Source: an uncultured Peptococcaceae bacterium (GTDB lineage: Bacteria > Bacillota > Peptococcia > Peptococcales > Peptococcaceae). Taken from it: 9,250 nt of DNA. Below are positions 1-6,237 of this stretch, in pieces. Made by a program: the position numbers and the translations under genes. Numbering within the stretch: the first letter of the stretch is position 1; each line of letters begins with the position of its first letter. The stretch is from positions 1-9,250 of the forward strand of contig CAKQDL010000060.1 of assembly GCA_934229395.1 (NCBI GenBank), written 5' to 3'. Under the pieces are notes generated by a model, which did not search any database, was not told where the DNA came from, and saw only the letters and a list, made by a program, of their open reading frames with translations.

Positions 1-2
1 AA

Positions 3-29
3 ACTGCCAAAAGCAGAGTCTTTGGCAGT
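3..29. other. Stem-loop at window edge, possible terminator
   Basis: A 9-bp perfect inverted repeat (ACTGCCAAA and TTTGGCAGT) encloses a 9-nt loop. No T-run follows on the plus strand. On the minus strand the arm is followed by TTT before the window ends, so it could be a terminator read leftward, or belong to a feature outside the window. The 30-130 stretch to its right shows no gene and no recognisable site. Confidence 0.4.
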
Positions 30-132
30 ATAAAAATCTTATATTATTTCACTGTTCTATTGACGGGAAGCACACCACTTTCTCTTCGTTTAGAACCTAA
101 CACTCTTTCTTATACACTCATTTCTTTCTACG

Positions 133-169
133 CAAAAGGCCGAACGGACAAAATCCGTTCGGCCTTTTG
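133..169. terminator. Strong bidirectional intrinsic terminator
   Basis: A perfect 16-bp stem runs from 133-148 to 154-169 around a 5-nt loop (CAAAA). The inner stem is GC-rich (GGCCGAACGGA paired with TCCGTTCGGCC), flanked by AAAA on the left and TTTT on the right, so it has a U-tract in both directions. It lies 9 bp beyond the stop codon of the leftward MFS gene and should end that transcript. It may also stop rightward transcription entering from outside the window. Confidence 0.93.
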
Positions 170-177
170 TATTGTTT

Positions 178-1395
178 TTATTTTACGCCTACGCATGGGA
201 CCTTGGATTTCATCAGGAGTGTCCAGCAAATGACGCTTAGGATACCTGTTGCGAGGATGATGAAGCCCAAGCCAAAGATGATGTTGCCCCACATAGAGGC
301 CAAAACCATGCCCACGCTACCGAAGATGGTCCCTACGCCGTTAATAAGTGAGGACGCGGAGCCAGTATCGCCTTGCTGCTGATCGAGCAGGAGGCCTGTG
401 GAGAATGGACGAGAAACGGTGCCAATAAGGGAAAATGGCGCAAAGCCAAGCCAGAAAAGGAAGGGTGAGCTTTGGCCCAAAAGAATCAAGAAGACGCCAA
501 AGATGATGTAGGTAATAAAGCAGGCGTAAGCAAATTTGCGCTTGTTGACGCCTGTAAAGAAGCGCACGTAAATCATTGGCCCAATAATGGATAGCGCGGC
601 GTTGGCAGCGAAGAAATAGCTATAGACCTGTTCGCTGAGGCTAAAGAAATCCACATAAATGTAGGAGGACATAGCAATGTAGCCCATGAAGGCTAAGTTA
701 TAGAGGGAGAACACAAGGCAAGGGAGCAAGAAGCCCATGTTTTTGCCTACAGCCACCAAGCGGCCCAAGGAGCCCATGACGGTGCCTTCGTAGCGTTCTT
801 CATCAATGAGGGTGTCTTGATAAAGGGCAGAGAGCACCAAGCACAGGGCACCAACGATTGTTAGAACCCAAAAGGCGCCACGCCAGCTGGTGAAGTTTAA
901 AAGAAAACCGCCCAAAACTGGAGCAATCATTGGCGCCAAACCACCTACAGATTGGACAATGGCGAGCATGGTGTCGCGCTGCTTACCTATAAAGCAGTCT
1001 TTGACGAGGGCCATGGATACAGCAATAAGAGCACCGGCAGCAAAGCCTTGAACCACACGCGCAAGAATAAGAACATACACATTACCAGCCAAGGCGCAGA
1101 TGGCGCTGAACGCAGTATAGAGGGCACAGCCAGCCAAAAGTACCGGCTTGCGGCCATACTTGTCGCTAATAGGCCCCCAAAAGAGGGTGCCTACAGCAAA
1201 GAAGAAGAAAAAGCTTACCAAGGTGAGGTTTGTTAGCGCACTAGATACACCCAAGGCAGTGCTCATGGTTGGTAGTGCTGGCAAATACAGGTCTGTCGAG
1301 AGGGGGATAAACATATTCATGAGGGCAATAAAAAATACAAGGCCACCTTTTTTAAGGTACTTTTGCTTTGCAATGTTTTCTTTAGCGTAGTTCAT
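178..1395 (-). CDS. MFS drug-type transporter, Bcr/CflA-like
   Basis: A 405-residue inner-membrane carrier of the major facilitator superfamily, DHA1 type, probably a proton-coupled exporter of small or aromatic compounds. The length and about 12 hydrophobic segments fit the family. The first helix holds the STDLYLPALP signature typical of Bcr/CflA (residues 33-42). Motif A, GPISDKYGRKPV, is at 74-85, a motif-B-like LARVVQGFAAG at 111-121, and an antiporter motif C-like APMIAPVLGG at 154-163. The start is ATG at 1395, with AAAGGAG (1408-1414) upstream at a rather long 12-nt spacing. It lies 92 bp downstream of the sulfotransferase gene on the same strand. A terminator lies between them and I see no good promoter of its own, so it may be expressed by readthrough. 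The substrate cannot be read from sequence; export of sulfated or free phenols is a guess from context. Confidence 0.9.
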   Translation of the reverse strand: MNYAKENIAKQKYLKKGGLVFFIALMNMFIPLSTDLYLPALPTMSTALGVSSALTNLTLVSFFFFFAVGTLFWGPISDKYGRKPVLLAGCALYTAFSAICALAGNVYVLILARVVQGFAAGALIAVSMALVKDCFIGKQRDTMLAIVQSVGGLAPMIAPVLGGFLLNFTSWRGAFWVLTIVGALCLVLSALYQDTLIDEERYEGTVMGSLGRLVAVGKNMGFLLPCLVFSLYNLAFMGYIAMSSYIYVDFFSLSEQVYSYFFAANAALSIIGPMIYVRFFTGVNKRKFAYACFITYIIFGVFLILLGQSSPFLFWLGFAPFSLIGTVSRPFSTGLLLDQQQGDTGSASSLINGVGTIFGSVGMVLASMWGNIIFGLGFIILATGILSVICWTLLMKSKVPCVGVK

Positions 1396-1439
1396 CTATA
1401 ACGCTTTCTCCTTTCTTTTGTGAGATCAATTTTGTATCT

Positions 1440-1467
1440 AAAAAGGGAACGTCAGGTAGACGTTCCC
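1440..1467 (-). terminator. Intrinsic terminator after the sulfotransferase gene
   Basis: A perfect 9-bp stem (GGGAACGTC at 1445-1453 and GACGTTCCC at 1459-1467) closes a 5-nt loop. Read on the minus strand it is followed by a five-T run (1444-1440). It lies 20 bp past the assT stop codon and upstream of the MFS gene. Because the U-run is short it may be leaky and set the ratio of enzyme to transporter mRNA (inference). Confidence 0.88.
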
Positions 1468-1487
1468 CTAATGTCATTCGGTTGTAC

Positions 1488-3410
1488 TTAGCAAGCCATG
1501 GTTACGCCGGTGTCGAAGATCTTGAATTCGTCTTCACCAGTTTGAACAAGAAGCTTGATTTCGTAGTTGCCGCTAAGGCCGCTCTTGTTGATAAAGGTAT
1601 CGATTTCGCGAGCGTCGGCCTTTTGGAAGGTACCTACGCACATTGCTTGGAAGTGTTGTGGTACGGTGTTGATGGTGTAACGCTTCACTTCTTCGCCGTT
1701 TACCAAGAGAACTTGAGCGATGGTGCTTTCTTCGAAGAAGCCGTTCACGAGAACACGGTCGTCTTCTTCAACGATGTTGATTTTGCATTCTGCAGGAATC
1801 ACTTCGCCAGTTTCTTCAGCCTTCACCTTCATCTTGGTGTCCTTGGTTGGAATCATGCCGCCCAATACTTCGCCCTTACCGAGCTCAATGGTTTCACCAG
1901 CGTAGTAAAGTGGAAGCTTTTCTGCACGGTAGCAGTTAGCAGGTACGTGGAGTTCAAGAACAACTTCATCGTCAACGAGTTCGCAGGTGATGGAGTTGAA
2001 GGTATATTTGTGTTCCTTGCTCTTTACTGGGTCCATAGCATCCATTACAGCAAAGCCGTCGCAGCACTTGCCGTCTTCGTAGCCGATACCACCAGAGTGA
2101 ACCATGTAGTGGCCTTCGTTGTAGTATTCTACATTGCAGATGTATGGGGAGAAGAATTCAGCGCCACGTTCCTTACCGTATTGCCAAATTTGTTCGATTT
2201 CCATCTTTTCGGTGTCGATTCTGTAACGAACGCCACGGGAGAAGTTGTCGTGGTTAGGAATGCGCTTTTCTGGGTTCTTGGAACGGAAGTGACCGTTGTC
2301 GAAGAGCATGATGTCGCCATCAGGAAGAACCACGCAAGCGTGTTGTTCATATTGCCAATCGAACTTGCTCAAATCGCCAACTGGCTTGAAGAAGTACTTT
2401 TGCATATCTTCTGGCCACATTTCTGGGTCGCCCAAAATCCAGTTGAGCTTTGCCTTACCGTCTTCGCCGAGTTCGTAGTCAAGGTTGATGACTGCGTCTT
2501 GGTGACGGCCAGAAAGGGTGATGGTGTTGGTCTTTTTGTCATACCAAACAGCGTTGTTGTGGAACCAGTCGTGTTCGTCTTGGGAACCGGAACCAGCAGT
2601 TGGGAATTGTGGCAATACATCTTTGTAGTCCCACTTGCGAAGGATTTCGCCGGTGTTCTTGTCGAGAAGAACGCAAACGTCTTCTACAGTGCCGGAGTAC
2701 ATATCAAAGCAGAGCATGAGGATATTGCCATCTTCCATAACGAATTGGTCGTGATGGTAGCCACCGATTGGGTTTTGGTATTCCTTGAATACTTTACCGC
2801 TGAAGGCCATTTCGTAGATACCGGTGGTGAAGTAAGGCATCTTAACAAGACGTTCGGTACCGATGAGGATGTGGCCGTTAGGCATTCTCTTGAGGTCAAA
2901 TGCAAAGTTTACGCTTGCATACCAACGAAGATCGCCCTTGTAGTCATAGCCTACAGGCATGGAACGCATAGCAGCGGTAAGGAAAATGAGGTTGTCGCCC
3001 ATGTATTCCTTGGTGGTGTCCATAGAGGTAGCTAGTGGCACGTCAGCTGGGAGCGCTTCGGTTTGAATCTTGATGGTGTTCTTTTCGCCGTTAGCCAAAA
3101 CGATTTCTACGGTGTTTTCGTAGTCTGCATAGAGGCCATAGATAGGAAGCACGTGCTTCTTTTCGCATGGGAAGGTGTGGGTGATATCGCCAGCTTCTTC
3201 CTTGCCCTTTACAGTAACGGTAACTTCGCTTGCTGCTGGGATTTCAAAAAGAACAACAGCGGTAAGTGGAGCGAATTCGTATGGGTTTAATTTTACAAGT
3301 GGGTTAGCGAGGGTGTAGTTGCCTGCTGCAAATTCAGCCATGAATGCTTCTTCAGCTTGTGCTTGTCTTTCAATGATGTGGTTAATGCGTGTGTACTTTA
3401 CATTTTCCAT
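1488..3410 (-). CDS. assT: Aryl-sulfate sulfotransferase (AssT-like), no signal peptide
   Basis: A 640-residue PAPS-independent arylsulfotransferase that moves sulfate from a phenyl sulfate ester to another phenol through a sulfo-histidine intermediate. Family motifs are in order: YHHDQF (His219/His220), DWFHNNAV (His284, Asn286), SGRHQ (Arg302) and YEQHAC with the expected catalytic His357. The His-to-Asn (+2) and His-to-Arg (+18) spacings match what I recall for E. coli AssT His356/Asn358/Arg374. The short beta-rich N-terminal domain (about 1-125) precedes the propeller region. The enzyme begins MENVKYTRINH, with no signal peptide or lipobox, and has no cysteine in residues 330-356, where the E. 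coli periplasmic enzyme has a disulfide; a cytoplasmic location is therefore likely. The start at 3410 is chosen for AAGGAG at 3420-3425 (9-nt spacing); the frame stays open upstream, but that part contains the promoter. A LysR gene diverges from it. Codon use is strongly biased (GCT, GTT, AAC, GAA, CCA), suggesting high expression. Confidence 0.92.
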   Translation of the reverse strand: MENVKYTRINHIIERQAQAEEAFMAEFAAGNYTLANPLVKLNPYEFAPLTAVVLFEIPAASEVTVTVKGKEEAGDITHTFPCEKKHVLPIYGLYADYENTVEIVLANGEKNTIKIQTEALPADVPLATSMDTTKEYMGDNLIFLTAAMRSMPVGYDYKGDLRWYASVNFAFDLKRMPNGHILIGTERLVKMPYFTTGIYEMAFSGKVFKEYQNPIGGYHHDQFVMEDGNILMLCFDMYSGTVEDVCVLLDKNTGEILRKWDYKDVLPQFPTAGSGSQDEHDWFHNNAVWYDKKTNTITLSGRHQDAVINLDYELGEDGKAKLNWILGDPEMWPEDMQKYFFKPVGDLSKFDWQYEQHACVVLPDGDIMLFDNGHFRSKNPEKRIPNHDNFSRGVRYRIDTEKMEIEQIWQYGKERGAEFFSPYICNVEYYNEGHYMVHSGGIGYEDGKCCDGFAVMDAMDPVKSKEHKYTFNSITCELVDDEVVLELHVPANCYRAEKLPLYYAGETIELGKGEVLGGMIPTKDTKMKVKAEETGEVIPAECKINIVEEDDRVLVNGFFEESTIAQVLLVNGEEVKRYTINTVPQHFQAMCVGTFQKADAREIDTFINKSGLSGNYEIKLLVQTGEDEFKIFDTGVTMAC

Positions 3411-3441
3411 GAAATGACTCTCCTTAAAATGAGTTTGTGCG

Positions 3442-3460
3442 ATGCCCGCTCGGCGAGCAT
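3442..3460 (-). promoter_or_regulatory. 5'-leader hairpin of assT mRNA
   Basis: On the minus strand 3460-3442 folds into an 8-bp stem (ATGCTCGC against GCGGGCAT, one G-U wobble) with a CGA loop. It would begin about 10 nt from the predicted transcript start and end 16 nt before the AAGGAG ribosome binding site. No T-run follows, so it is not a terminator. A hairpin at the extreme 5' end often protects mRNA from decay; that role is inferred here. Confidence 0.55.
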
Positions 3461-3476
3461 AGTTTACTTTATATTT

Positions 3477-3505
3477 ATTATAAACCACGCTTTGGCTTTT
3501 GGCCA
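3477..3505 (-). promoter_or_regulatory. Probable assT promoter
   Basis: A perfect TATAAT (-10, positions 3482-3477) is preceded at exactly 17 nt by TGGCCA (3505-3500), which matches TTGACA at four of six positions. The predicted start near 3470 gives a leader of about 60 nt. The weak -35 fits a gene needing an activator such as the divergent LysR protein. Confidence 0.5.
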
Positions 3506-3615
3506 TTTTTTCTTTCCTATGGCGCCTTATAGCACCTGTCAATGGCCGCCGGCGCGCTTGGGAGAAAAATAGCTGTAAACCGGCCGTTTTGGCGCTTTTT
3601 TTTGCGCGCGAGCGG

Positions 3616-3644
3616 TTGAAAACCATCAATTAATATGTCAAAAT
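3616..3644 (+). promoter_or_regulatory. Probable lysR promoter
   Basis: TTGAAA (3616-3621, five of six to the -35 consensus) is separated by 17 nt from CAAAAT (3639-3644, four of six to the -10). Transcription would begin near 3651, leaving a leader of about 43 nt. The -10 lies inside the 3627-3650 inverted repeat, so a protein bound there would block this promoter, as expected for LysR autorepression. Confidence 0.42.
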
Positions 3645-3650
3645 TAATTG
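3627..3650. promoter_or_regulatory. Perfect inverted repeat, candidate LysR operator
   Basis: Two perfect 8-bp arms, CAATTAAT and ATTAATTG, flank an 8-bp spacer (ATGTCAAA). It sits in the 283-bp gap between divergent assT and lysR, 43 bp before the lysR start codon. AT-rich dyads in this position are typical LysR-family recognition sites. The arms are 16 bp centre to centre, about one and a half helical turns. It is about 120 bp from the -35 of the proposed assT promoter, further than the usual activating position, so autoregulation is the more natural role unless the DNA is looped or assT has another promoter. Confidence 0.6.
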
Positions 3651-3693
3651 TAGCATTTTTTGTCCGTCACCCGTGCAGAACAGGAGGAACACC

Positions 3694-4701
3694 ATGCGTT
3701 TGGAACATTTTAATTATATTATTGAAATAGCCCGCTATAAATCCATGTCCAAAGCCTCAAAGCAGCTCTTTATCACCCAGCCCTCTTTGAGCACGGCCAT
3801 TCAAAGCCTAGAAGAAGAGCTTGGCTTTCAAATTTTTAAGCGCTCCTCCTCTGGCGTTACCCTAACAGACAAAGGCGAAGCCATGCTCGATATTTCCAAA
3901 AACATCATGGCAGAAATGGAAAAAGTACAAATCCTTTCAGACCCAGACGCCGACACCGTGAGCCATATTCGTTTGGCGGCTGTACCCGTTTTTTGCAATG
4001 CCATCATATTTGAGCTTATTGCCACCCTAGAAAGAAAATATCCTCACATCGACCTCGACATATTGGAGCTCCGGCCCAAAAAAATCCTTCCGGCCCTCAT
4101 CGAAGGCCGTGCCGATATTGTCATGGGCAGCTACTATCCAAGCAACCGAGAGGAAATTTTTCACATGGCAGCCGAGCACAATTTGGCCATAGAAACCTTA
4201 TTTGAAGATAAGATGTACGTTTTTGTCCATCGCAACCATCCAGTGGCACAGCAAAAAGTTGCTTATTCCACAGACTTTATCAATGACGTGCCCGCGTTTT
4301 TTAACGACCGTGATTTTATGGCCAGCTATGCCGATTTGGCACACGGCAACAACCCGCCAGAGTTTGATCCCGAAAGAAAGACCTACTGCTTTACCGACCG
4401 CGCCAGCATCCAAAAAGCCATCGCCAAGGGCCTGGCCTTTGCCATTTTGCCACACATGATGGTCTACGACGACCTTTATGTCAATTCCGGTATGATTATA
4501 CCAGTGCCAATGGCCGACGCCAATGTGCGCATCACCACCTATGTGGCCTATCTCAAAGACAAGCCACTGCCAAGCGCCTATCGTCAGCTGATTGACACCA
4601 CCAAGAGCCTTTGCGAGGACATCCAAGCAAAAATTCAGGTCCAAGAGCCAACAGTAGACAAAGAAATTTCAGACATCAATAATTCATTCATCACATACTA
4701 A
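3694..4701 (+). CDS. LysR-family transcriptional regulator
   Basis: A 335-residue LysR-type regulator. The N-terminal winged helix-turn-helix is textbook: RLEHFNYIIEIARYKSMSKA, then SKQLFITQPSLSTAIQSLEEELG (about 22-44) and the wing FKRSSSGVTLTDKGEAML (48-65). A linker helix follows, then the periplasmic-binding-like effector domain from about residue 90 (IRLAAVPVF), with EGRADIVMG at 137-145 and KAIAKGLAFAILP at 241-253. The ATG at 3694 is preferred to the upstream GTG at 3673 because AGGAGG (3682-3687) stands 6 nt ahead of it. The protein is slightly longer than usual (about 290-310), with a hydrophilic tail of about 25 residues. Being divergent from assT, it probably controls assT and itself in response to an aromatic or sulfated effector; the effector is not deducible. 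Confidence 0.93.
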   Translation: MRLEHFNYIIEIARYKSMSKASKQLFITQPSLSTAIQSLEEELGFQIFKRSSSGVTLTDKGEAMLDISKNIMAEMEKVQILSDPDADTVSHIRLAAVPVFCNAIIFELIATLERKYPHIDLDILELRPKKILPALIEGRADIVMGSYYPSNREEIFHMAAEHNLAIETLFEDKMYVFVHRNHPVAQQKVAYSTDFINDVPAFFNDRDFMASYADLAHGNNPPEFDPERKTYCFTDRASIQKAIAKGLAFAILPHMMVYDDLYVNSGMIIPVPMADANVRITTYVAYLKDKPLPSAYRQLIDTTKSLCEDIQAKIQVQEPTVDKEISDINNSFITY

Positions 4702-4716
4702 AGGAGGCCATTTTTT

Positions 4717-5550
4717 ATGACATGGCGCATTGTAACCGATTCTAGCTGCGATTTACCATTTTCTACCTTAGAGGGTGTTGCTACCCTTTCAAAGGTGCCT
4801 TTTTATATCAACATCGAAGATCAAGAATACATCGACAACGATGAAATGAACCTCACCGAGATGCTTGATGCCATGGAATCCAGCAAGGAAATTTCCCGCA
4901 CCTCCTGCCCATCACCTGGCACCTGGTATAAGGAATTTGAGCAGGCCGACTGCGTGCTTGCCATCACCATTTCCAAGGAGCTCTCTGGTAGCTACAATTC
5001 CGCCATTGCCGCCCAAAAGATGCTTGAAGGCGAGCATCCCGACAAAAAGGTCTTCGTGCTCAATTCTCGTTCCGCCGGCTCCGCCCTTTCCATGCTCGTG
5101 CAAAAGGCCAACGCCCTCATTAACGAAGGTGCAAGCTTTGAAAAGCTCGTGCAGGAAATCCAAGCCTACAACTACAGCCTCAACACCATCTTCGGCCTTC
5201 TTTCCTTCAACAACCTCATCAAAAACGGCCGCATGAGCAAACTCACAGGCTTTATTGCCACCAAGCTCAATTTTACAGGCATTGGTGTGGCCTCTCCAGA
5301 AGGCGAAATCGTCGTCAAAGGCAAGGCCCGCGGCACCAAAAAGCTCGTCGATGCCTTCCTTAAGGACATGGAAGAAAACAGCTTCCACCAAGGCATGGTC
5401 ACCATCAGCCACTGCCAAAACGAAAAGCTCGCCCACAGCCTAGCTGGCGCCATCATGGCCAAGTGGCCACAAGCCGACGTCCAACTCATGGAAACCCGTG
5501 GCCTCTGCAGCTTCTACGCAGAACGCGGCGGCCTCATCATGGCCTATTAA
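4717..5550 (+). CDS. DegV family protein, divergent subtype
   Basis: A 277-residue cytoplasmic DegV/EDD-fold protein, the family that binds a single fatty acid and in some species (FakB) presents it to the fatty acid kinase FakA. The family opening TDSSCDLP is at residues 7-14, TSCPSP at 62-67 and SGSYNSA at 90-96. NNLIKNGRMSK at 165-175 corresponds to the usual NLxYLxRxGR segment. It departs from the norm in its second half: the GIKPLL motif is replaced by FTGIGVASPEG, and the C-terminal GPGALG-type motif by GLCSFYAERGGLIMAY. The start at 4717 has AAGGAGG (4701-4707), which overlaps the LysR stop codon; the genes are 15 bp apart and surely co-transcribed. Whether it binds fatty acid or another lipid is open. 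The stop codon forms the base of the downstream terminator stem. Confidence 0.87.
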   Translation: MTWRIVTDSSCDLPFSTLEGVATLSKVPFYINIEDQEYIDNDEMNLTEMLDAMESSKEISRTSCPSPGTWYKEFEQADCVLAITISKELSGSYNSAIAAQKMLEGEHPDKKVFVLNSRSAGSALSMLVQKANALINEGASFEKLVQEIQAYNYSLNTIFGLLSFNNLIKNGRMSKLTGFIATKLNFTGIGVASPEGEIVVKGKARGTKKLVDAFLKDMEENSFHQGMVTISHCQNEKLAHSLAGAIMAKWPQADVQLMETRGLCSFYAERGGLIMAY

Positions 5551-5614
5551 TCAAAAAGCATTCCACCCTGCCAAATGCACAAACGCGCCGCAGGATGGGA
5601 TGCTTTTTTGATTA
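5548..5614. terminator. Long bidirectional terminator between convergent genes
   Basis: Arms at 5558-5571 and 5590-5603 pair over 14 positions with one G-U wobble and one C-A mismatch, around an 18-nt loop. The stem is flanked by AAAAA (5553-5557) and TTTTTT (5604-5609), and pairing continues outward as TAATC with GATTA. The degV stop codon TAA (5548-5550) is the outermost part of the stem. A U-run is available in both directions, so it can end both the lysR-degV transcript and the opposing flavodoxin-metallopeptidase transcript. Confidence 0.9.
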
Positions 5615-5619
5615 GCAAG

Positions 5620-5685
5620 AGTTTGGATTATGTTCCAATCTTTTCATGTTTTCGACAAAAGTTCAGATGATGTTCCAACCTTTTT
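5620..5685. repeat. Two imperfect 25-bp direct repeats, 40-bp period
   Basis: Copies at 5620-5644 and 5660-5684 match at 21 of 25 positions, sharing the core ATGTTCCAA followed by CTTTT. The spacing is exactly 40 bp. They fill the short gap between the terminator and the stop codon of the metallopeptidase gene. The function is not known. They resemble the multiple end repeats of some transposons, but no transposase is present, so a remnant end is only one possibility. Confidence 0.7.
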
Positions 5686-6237
5686 CTATTCTATGCACCC
5701 CATAAGCTTGGGGCCGTTTTCTTTGAGCCAAGTTTTTTCATTTTTGTAGGCGGGGAGGGTGTTTTCTACTTCTTGCCAGAACGCTTTAGAGTGGTTCATG
5801 TGTTTTAGGTGGGCGAGTTCGTGGACGATGACGTAGTCGCGCACGCTTTCTGGGGCGAGCATGAGGAGGGCGTTGAGATTGATGTTGCCTAGGCTGGAGC
5901 AGCTGCCCCAACGGGAGTGTTGGAACTTTACATGGATGCGGTTGTAGCGCAGGCCCATGATTTTTGCCCAATGGTCGCAGCGCGCGGTGTAGTCTTCACG
6001 TGCGTCTTCTTTGAGCTTCTCGAGGGCCCCTTGATTTAGCTTTGGCACGCTGCGAAGGGCTTCTTGACGTTCTAGGACCAATTTTTGATGGGTCTCTATC
6101 CAGTCTTGGTGCTTTTTTATGAGGGTGTCAATGTCCTTTTGGCTGATGCTTTTGGGCGCGTGCACCACCAATTGACCATCTCCTGTGACCTCAAGGCGCA
6201 CATCCTTGCCGCGCGAGGCTTTGCGTGTGTACTCCAT
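5686..6237 (-). CDS. YgjP-type zinc metallopeptidase (M48-like)
   Basis: A 183-residue protein of the YgjP/UPF0758-unrelated DUF45 metallopeptidase group. The zinc site is clear: HELAH at residues 139-143 (His139, Glu140, His143), followed by KHMNHSKAFW, whose His149 or nearby residue is the likely third ligand. The family signature WGSCSSLGNINLN precedes it at 110-122. No membrane segment or signal peptide is seen, so it should act in the cytoplasm; substrates are unknown. The frame is open to an ATG at 6267, but the ATG at 6237 is better: it has GAGG (6243-6246) at 5 nt and overlaps the flavodoxin stop as TAATG, suggesting translational coupling. The two genes have no obvious functional link. 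Confidence 0.88.
   Translation of the reverse strand: MEYTRKASRGKDVRLEVTGDGQLVVHAPKSISQKDIDTLIKKHQDWIETHQKLVLERQEALRSVPKLNQGALEKLKEDAREDYTARCDHWAKIMGLRYNRIHVKFQHSRWGSCSSLGNINLNALLMLAPESVRDYVIVHELAHLKHMNHSKAFWQEVENTLPAYKNEKTWLKENGPKLMGCIE

Noticed and set aside
1482..3035. 517-codon open frame on the plus strand antisense to assT
   Set aside because: It has no ribosome binding site or recognisable motif and exactly mirrors a gene with clear AssT motifs; strong codon bias of the real gene removes antisense stops.
3537..3542. Perfect TTGACA on the minus strand upstream of assT
   Set aside because: No acceptable -10 lies 16-18 nt downstream; the best AT-rich hexamer is only 7 nt away.
3411..3629. 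73-residue N-terminal extension of AssT
   Set aside because: The frame is open, and an ATG at 3506 has a weak AGGAAAG ahead, but the stretch is basic, not signal-like, contains the TATAAT promoter and leader hairpin, and the AAGGAG at 3420 supports the start at 3410.
4198..4644. 148-codon minus-strand frame within lysR
   Set aside because: Overlaps a fully supported LysR effector domain and shows no ribosome binding site or family motif.
4912..5436. 174-codon minus-strand frame within the first degV gene
   Set aside because: Shadow frame opposite a GC-rich gene with DegV motifs; no start signals.
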